Assembly (NCBI GenBank): GCA_002731735.1
Contig: PCCM01000115.1
Location: forward strand, 1 to 10,767
Reading direction: 5' to 3'
Length of the DNA: 10,767 bases
Origin: Gemmatimonadota bacterium
GTDB lineage: Bacteria > Gemmatimonadota > Gemmatimonadetes > Longimicrobiales > Gaopeijiaceae
Shown one piece after another: positions 7,435 to 10,767 of the stretch. The notes beneath the pieces were generated by a model. The model was not told where the DNA came from. It was given only the letters and a program-made list of their open reading frames with translations, and ran no database searches. Positions within the stretch are counted from its first letter, which is position 1; each line of letters opens with the position of its first letter. The position numbers and the translations under genes were made by a program.

Positions 7435-7896
7435 CTACCACAACATATCGTGTTCCGAAGTCCTGCCTTCACACACGACTGGCTCTACGAAGCACTCCCA
7501 CGAGCGGTCGGCCTCCGTGTACCCCAGCGTGACCTGAAGGCAGATCGCGGCTCGCGGGACCTCCATACAACCTGCGAACTCCTCGGCATCCTGGAGGCTC
7601 GAAACCTGTAACATACAGTCCGCGTGCTCTCGATAAGTCGGTTCCTCCAAGCGAAGCTGAGACCGTGCCGACACCATGACGAAACCGGTCCCCAACGGAG
7701 CGATGGCGCTAGTCGGGGGTGAGACCGAGGCCCCTGCGCCCCCGGAAGCGGCGTCGTCGGAAGCATCCTCTGAAGCAGCAGCGTCTGAAGAATCGGCACC
7801 ACCACACGCGGAGACGAAAATCGCCGCGCCCAAGAAAAGCACGGCACTCCTGCCCCCTCGTCTGAAGATGGTCCGTCCTACGGTTGGCGGGTTCAT
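7435..7896 (-). CDS. Unrecognised small lipoprotein with five-cysteine C-terminal domain
   Basis: A 153-aa protein that I do not recognise. It has an Arg-bearing N-terminus, a hydrophobic stretch (residues 18-28) and a lipobox FVSAC with Cys31 followed by Gly-Gly, so it should be lipidated and go to the outer membrane. Residues 34-60 are a Ser/Ala/Asp/Gly-rich flexible linker. The remaining 90 residues form a small domain with Cys at 94, 110, 119, 135 and 142. It includes an HADCMLQVSSLQDAEEFAGC stretch (91-110) and ends in a Trp. The spacing suggests disulphides, with one Cys left over. GGAG lies about 11 nt before the ATG. The lipobox, linker and clean gene ends make it real. No function can be assigned; the crotonase gene downstream gives no clear hint. 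Confidence 0.75.
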   Translation of the reverse strand: MNPPTVGRTIFRRGGRSAVLFLGAAIFVSACGGADSSDAAASEDASDDAASGGAGASVSPPTSAIAPLGTGFVMVSARSQLRLEEPTYREHADCMLQVSSLQDAEEFAGCMEVPRAAICLQVTLGYTEADRSWECFVEPVVCEGRTSEHDMLW

Positions 7897-8042
7897 CCCA
7901 CTATCGACTCCAAGTGAGAAAGTTCATCCAAATGATAAAGCGGTGGATCACCTACGTCGATCCTCCACAAAACTGATGGCGGATCGCATCAGGGCCACCG
8001 ACCATCGCGCTAACGGCCTCCTCCCAGTATGATGGGCACGCC
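7897..8042. promoter_or_regulatory. Divergent region between the Cys lipoprotein and the exported aldolase-like gene
   Basis: This 146-bp spacer is less GC-rich than its surroundings, as expected for promoters. For the minus gene, TATCAT (complement of 7932-7937) is a possible -10. For the plus gene, TATGAT (8028-8033) lies only 9 nt before ATG 8043, which has no clear Shine-Dalgarno; if used, the mRNA would be almost leaderless. GGTG-GAT-CACC (7942-7952) and an imperfect palindrome at 7975-7990 are possible operators. No -35 element is convincing. Confidence 0.3.
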
Positions 8043-8816
8043 ATGCGACCGATACCCCTTGCCCTTGCTGCCGTGTGTACCGCCGCTCTCACCGGTGTGG
8101 CGTCGCAGCCGCTGTACGCTCAGGAGGAGGAGGAGGAGGTCAATCGCGTCATTGAGCAACTCCGGCAGGGCCAGCCCGCCATCGGCACCTTCACACGCGC
8201 GGCCCGCCCCGACCTCGACTTCGCGGTCATCGACGAACAGTACGGCGATTTCGATATCGACGGGGTTCGCGAGGCTGTTGTCGCAATACGGGCGGGATCA
8301 GCTACACCCGCCATCACGCCGGTCGTGCGTATTCCGCTCGCAGAGAGAGACACGCCCGAAGCGGTGGTCAGGCAGGTGCTCGACGCCGGTGCGTCGAGTG
8401 TGATGTTCCCTGACATCGAGACACGGGCGCAGGCCGTATCCGCTGTCAACTCGATGCGCGTCGGGCGGGCTTCCGGTGCGGACGTCTGGCCGCTCGATCC
8501 GAACGGGACGCTGGTCGCGATGCTGCAGATCGAAACCTTGGTTGGAATCGCGAATCTCGACGAGATCCTCGATGTGCCGGGGATCGGCGTGATCTTCCTG
8601 GGACCCACCGACCTCGCCGCGTCAGCCCGCGAGGACGGTCCCAACGCTCCGCGCGTCGACGCCCTAGTGCATCAGGTCCTCGAGGCTTGCCTCGAGCGCA
8701 ATATCCCGTGTGGTTATCCGATCGTGGCGAGCACGCCCGAAGACGCCGAGCGCCAGACGGCGAGACGGCTTGCGGAGGGCTTCAAGGTGTTGGCGGTCAT
8801 GACCACGGTGCGATAG
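8043..8816 (+). CDS. Exported HpcH/HpaI aldolase homologue with altered active site
   Basis: A 257-aa protein with a Sec signal peptide (residues 1-27, cleavage near LYA-QE) and then a Glu run (28-32). The rest follows the HpcH/HpaI class II pyruvate aldolase fold: IGTF, FAVID (60-64), VVRIP (94-98), VMFPDIET (120-127), LQIET (161-165), NLDEILDVPGIGVIFLGPTDLA (171-192). The residues equivalent to HpaI metal ligands are present (Glu164, Asp190), as is the Arg (Arg96) that binds the enolate. The HpaI Asp-Gly-Glu-His motif reads DEQY (64-67), so the catalytic His is replaced by Tyr. The loop between Arg96 and Glu164 is about 11 residues shorter than in HpaI, and the C-terminal helix is cut short. 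It may be a divergent lyase or a non-catalytic binder. Family members are normally cytoplasmic, so export is unusual. No clear ribosome binding site is seen. Confidence 0.85.
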   Translation: MRPIPLALAAVCTAALTGVASQPLYAQEEEEEVNRVIEQLRQGQPAIGTFTRAARPDLDFAVIDEQYGDFDIDGVREAVVAIRAGSATPAITPVVRIPLAERDTPEAVVRQVLDAGASSVMFPDIETRAQAVSAVNSMRVGRASGADVWPLDPNGTLVAMLQIETLVGIANLDEILDVPGIGVIFLGPTDLAASAREDGPNAPRVDALVHQVLEACLERNIPCGYPIVASTPEDAERQTARRLAEGFKVLAVMTTVR

Positions 8817-8854
8817 GCGAGCCCTGCTGCATCACAGTGGTGTTGTCAAGTCCC

Positions 8855-10597
8855 TCACCGCACCGACGGGGCTTCAGCTGGAAGAACCGGGAAGACCTGA
8901 CCCTCAAAAACAGTCCCCCAGACTTCGATGTCTTTCACGTCGTCGGGTGACACGGCGAAGGGATCCTCCTCCAGGACGGCGAAATCGGCCTTCTTGCCGG
9001 CGGCGATGCTGCCGATTTCGTGGTCCATACGAAGCGACCACGCGGCGTCGACCGTGACAGCGCGCAGCGCCTGGTCGAGCGTCAGCGCCTCGTCCGGCCC
9101 TCGCACCGTGCCGCTAGCCGTCTTTCGCGTCGTCACCGACCAGACGGCTAGGAGCGGCCGCACCGGTCCCATCGGCAGGTCGGAGTGCAGCGTGACCCTC
9201 ACGCCGTTCCGCACCAGCGACCCGAGGCGGATCATCTGGTCGGCACGTTCCGGGCCGATCCCGACCTCCGCGTATTTGTCACCCAGCTGCCACAGGTAGT
9301 ACCCGGTGGCCGACACCACACCGTTCAGCCGCCCGAGCCGGGTGGCCTGATCCTGCCGCGAGAACCCGAAGTGCTGCAGGATGTAGCGATGGTCGGGGCG
9401 CGGGTACTCCTCGAGCAGGTCCTCGAGCGCATCAAGCGTGACATCAACTCCTAGATCCCCGTTGACGTGTATGTTGATGTCGAACCCCGACTGCCAGAAC
9501 GGCTCGATCTGGGGCTTCAGTTGTTCGGGCGGCATGAGCCACTCGCCCTGGTGGCCGTCGATGTAGCCGGGGGGGCCCATCTGCATGTACTGAGCGAACA
9601 TCGCGCCGTCTAGCATGAACTTGATGCCCTTCGTGTAGATCATCCGCCCCGTGTTCGACGCCTGATCGCTTTCAAACTTCTCGGACAGCGTGGCTCCAGG
9701 CCTGCGGTTGAACCCACCTGGCCTAGGGACCATGAGCGTCCGAAACGGTATCCGCTCGGAATCGAATGCGGTCCACGTAGCGGAGCCCGGCCTTGGCGCA
9801 CTGCCGGCGGTGGAGATCGTCGTCACACCACCGCGATGGATCAGGTCGGCCACCAGGGCCAAGCCGTTGTCTGCTGCGTCGCGATCCCGCAGATAGCGGG
9901 CGATACCCCCTTGGACCACGGACTGGCCGCGTTCCCAGAACCGTCCAGCCTCCCAGTCGACGCCATCGGTCACCCTTGCCGCGGCTGCCGCGGTGATCTG
10001 CGCCGCGTCGAGCGCGGCCGTGTTCAAGACCACCTCGTGCGAGGAGCGCTGCGTCACCACGATCGGGCGCGTCGCGGAGATCGCGTCCAGATCCTGGCGC
10101 GTGATGAGCCCATGCCAGAAGGCGTTATAGCCCCATGTGAAGAAGGTTTTGTCGGAATCCGGATCCCGATCGACCAACTCCCGGAGCCGCGCCAGATAAC
10201 CCGCCCGGTCCGTCACGCCCTCAATGAACCCGGAGGGCAGATCCCAGTCCTCCGGGGTGATGATCTCGTTCCGCGCCAGCAGCGAGACGGCTAGGTCGGG
10301 ATGCAGGTGCGGATCGATGAACCCCGGCAGCAGCACCTTGTCGCGAAACGTCTCATCGATCTCGTAGTCGAACTCCTCAAGCCACGGTTCGAGCGTTTCC
10401 ATCGTGCCGACGGCCACGATCCGGTCGTCTCTGACGGCCACGGCCGTCGCGGAAGGGAGGGACGGGTCCATCGTGATGATCCGGCGGGCCGGATAGACCG
10501 TCAGTTGGTTCGCCGAGGCGCTCGCTGGGATCAGAACCCACAGCGCCACCCAGAGGACCGCCAGACGAAGGATGGTGCGTGCTGATGTCTCCCTCAT
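8855..10597 (-). CDS. Exported YtcJ-like amidohydrolase (amidohydrolase 3 family)
   Basis: A 580-aa protein, normal length for the YtcJ-like group of metal-dependent amidohydrolases. ATG 10597 is chosen, not the in-frame ATG 10663. AAGGAGG lies 7 nt upstream, and this start gives a good Sec signal peptide (residues 1-29, ending PASASA-NQ). The metal site is intact: GFIDPHLHP (His97, His99), the Lys in GIKFMLDG (Lys326), INIHVNGD (His377), YILQHFGF (His409) and LHSDLPMG (Asp473). The small beta-sandwich domain is built from both ends: VYPARRIITMD...ATAVAVRDDRIVAVG at the N-terminus and GSIAAGKKADFAVLEEDPF at the C-terminus. It should hydrolyse a C-N bond (amide, carbamate or cyclic amide) in the periplasm; the substrate cannot be read from sequence. 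It converges on the aldolase-like gene with 38 bp between stops. Confidence 0.92.
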   Translation of the reverse strand: MRETSARTILRLAVLWVALWVLIPASASANQLTVYPARRIITMDPSLPSATAVAVRDDRIVAVGTMETLEPWLEEFDYEIDETFRDKVLLPGFIDPHLHPDLAVSLLARNEIITPEDWDLPSGFIEGVTDRAGYLARLRELVDRDPDSDKTFFTWGYNAFWHGLITRQDLDAISATRPIVVTQRSSHEVVLNTAALDAAQITAAAAARVTDGVDWEAGRFWERGQSVVQGGIARYLRDRDAADNGLALVADLIHRGGVTTISTAGSAPRPGSATWTAFDSERIPFRTLMVPRPGGFNRRPGATLSEKFESDQASNTGRMIYTKGIKFMLDGAMFAQYMQMGPPGYIDGHQGEWLMPPEQLKPQIEPFWQSGFDINIHVNGDLGVDVTLDALEDLLEEYPRPDHRYILQHFGFSRQDQATRLGRLNGVVSATGYYLWQLGDKYAEVGIGPERADQMIRLGSLVRNGVRVTLHSDLPMGPVRPLLAVWSVTTRKTASGTVRGPDEALTLDQALRAVTVDAAWSLRMDHEIGSIAAGKKADFAVLEEDPFAVSPDDVKDIEVWGTVFEGQVFPVLPAEAPSVR

Positions 10598-10604
10598 TGT
10601 ACGT

Positions 10605-10611
10605 CCTCCTT
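10605..10611 (-). promoter_or_regulatory. Ribosome binding site that decides the amidohydrolase start
   Basis: On the minus strand AAGGAGG stands 7 nt before ATG 10597, the strongest Shine-Dalgarno in the window. It argues against the longer frame from 10663. Confidence 0.85.
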
Positions 10612-10636
10612 CTCGGATCAGTACACCGCCCTCCGG

Positions 10637-10653
10637 TGAGCAAAACCTGCTCA
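10637..10653. promoter_or_regulatory. Candidate operator, TGAGCA-N5-TGCTCA
   Basis: A perfect 6-bp inverted repeat with a 5-bp spacer (AAACC) lies 40 bp upstream of the amidohydrolase start. It is not followed by a T run, so it looks more like a dimer-binding operator in the promoter or leader than a terminator. A possible minus-strand -10, TATTGT (10662-10667), lies just upstream, which would put the repeat close to the transcription start. No regulator gene is in the window. Confidence 0.35.
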
Positions 10654-10679
10654 GGTAGACCACAATATGAGGCGCATGA

Positions 10680-10738
10680 CCGCTTCGCTAGCGGCCGCCG
10701 GGCACCGGACCCAGGCGCGTACCTGGTATTCGGGTGCC
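10680..10738. other. Two adjacent potential hairpins upstream of the amidohydrolase gene
   Basis: CCGCT-N5-AGCGG (10680-10694) is followed by a larger structure. There GGCACC (10701-10706) pairs with GGTGCC (10733-10738), and inside it CCAGG (10711-10715) pairs with CCTGG (10722-10726) around a 6-nt loop. No T tract follows on either strand. They could end a transcript entering from the right, or belong to a gene lying beyond the edge. Several frames stay open through this region, including a plus-strand one from ATG 10667 to the edge, and I cannot choose among them. Confidence 0.3.
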
Positions 10739-10767
10739 GGTGAAGCGCCAAAGTGGCTATCATTCGG

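Noticed and set aside
7258..7611. Plus-strand frame of 117 codons across the gap between crotonase and lipoprotein genes
   Set aside because: It is mostly antisense to two supported genes. The part in the gap looked briefly like a mobile-element remnant, but nothing in it is specific enough to claim that.
8120..8139. Run of five GAG codons after the signal peptide of the aldolase-like protein
   Set aside because: It is a short trinucleotide run giving a Glu stretch at the mature N-terminus. It is too short to call a functional repeat.
10598..10663. N-terminal extension of the amidohydrolase from ATG 10663
   Set aside because: A strong AAGGAGG and a signal peptide support ATG 10597. The extension would bury the signal sequence.
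1..10767. CRISPR, tRNA, rRNA and insertion sequences
   Set aside because: No regularly spaced repeats, cloverleaf, rRNA core sequence, transposase or terminal inverted repeats were seen on either strand.

Overview
This is a GC-rich bacterial window with eight supported protein genes, one of them cut by the left edge. No RNA gene, insertion sequence or CRISPR array was seen. The host is Gram-negative: there are two lipoproteins with lipoboxes, a TonB C-terminal-like domain, a Tat-type leader and several Sec leaders. The large multi-DUF cytochrome-like protein (DUF1587/1595/1592/1588/1585) paired with a DUF1552 protein is typical of Planctomycetota, Acidobacteriota, Myxococcota and some marine Gammaproteobacteria. 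An exported HpcH/HpaI-type aldolase suggests, from memory only, an Acidobacteriota (Vicinamibacteria-like) or similar uncultured lineage. Taxonomy stays uncertain.

Layout. Minus strand, 1-576: a lipoprotein with a TonB-like C-terminal domain, running off the left edge. A divergent intergenic region of about 220 bp follows. Plus strand, 795-6278: a three-gene operon-like unit. It encodes a 795-aa exported protein with two CxxCH haem motifs, a Tat-exported DUF1552 protein overlapping it by ATGA, and a secreted protein of about 12 ankyrin repeats with a CxxC tail. A convergent gap of 224 bp holds small inverted repeats and a modest terminator. Minus strand, 7896-6503: a five-cysteine lipoprotein, then a crotonase-fold acyl-CoA isomerase/hydratase. 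Plus strand, 8043-8816: an exported HpcH/HpaI aldolase homologue with an altered active site. Minus strand, 10597-8855: an exported amidohydrolase, converging on the aldolase. The right end (10598-10767) has a candidate operator and two hairpins but no gene that can be called.

How the genes may work together. The plus-strand trio is the most coherent unit. All three products are exported, the first two are a recurrent family pair, and the ankyrin protein is probably their periplasmic partner. The biochemical role of this family pair is not established. The remaining genes look like separate transcription units. The aldolase-like protein and the amidohydrolase are both predicted periplasmic, but nothing here shows a shared pathway. 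The best leads for new biology are the trio, the lipidated TonB-like domain and the exported aldolase homologue that lacks the usual catalytic His.
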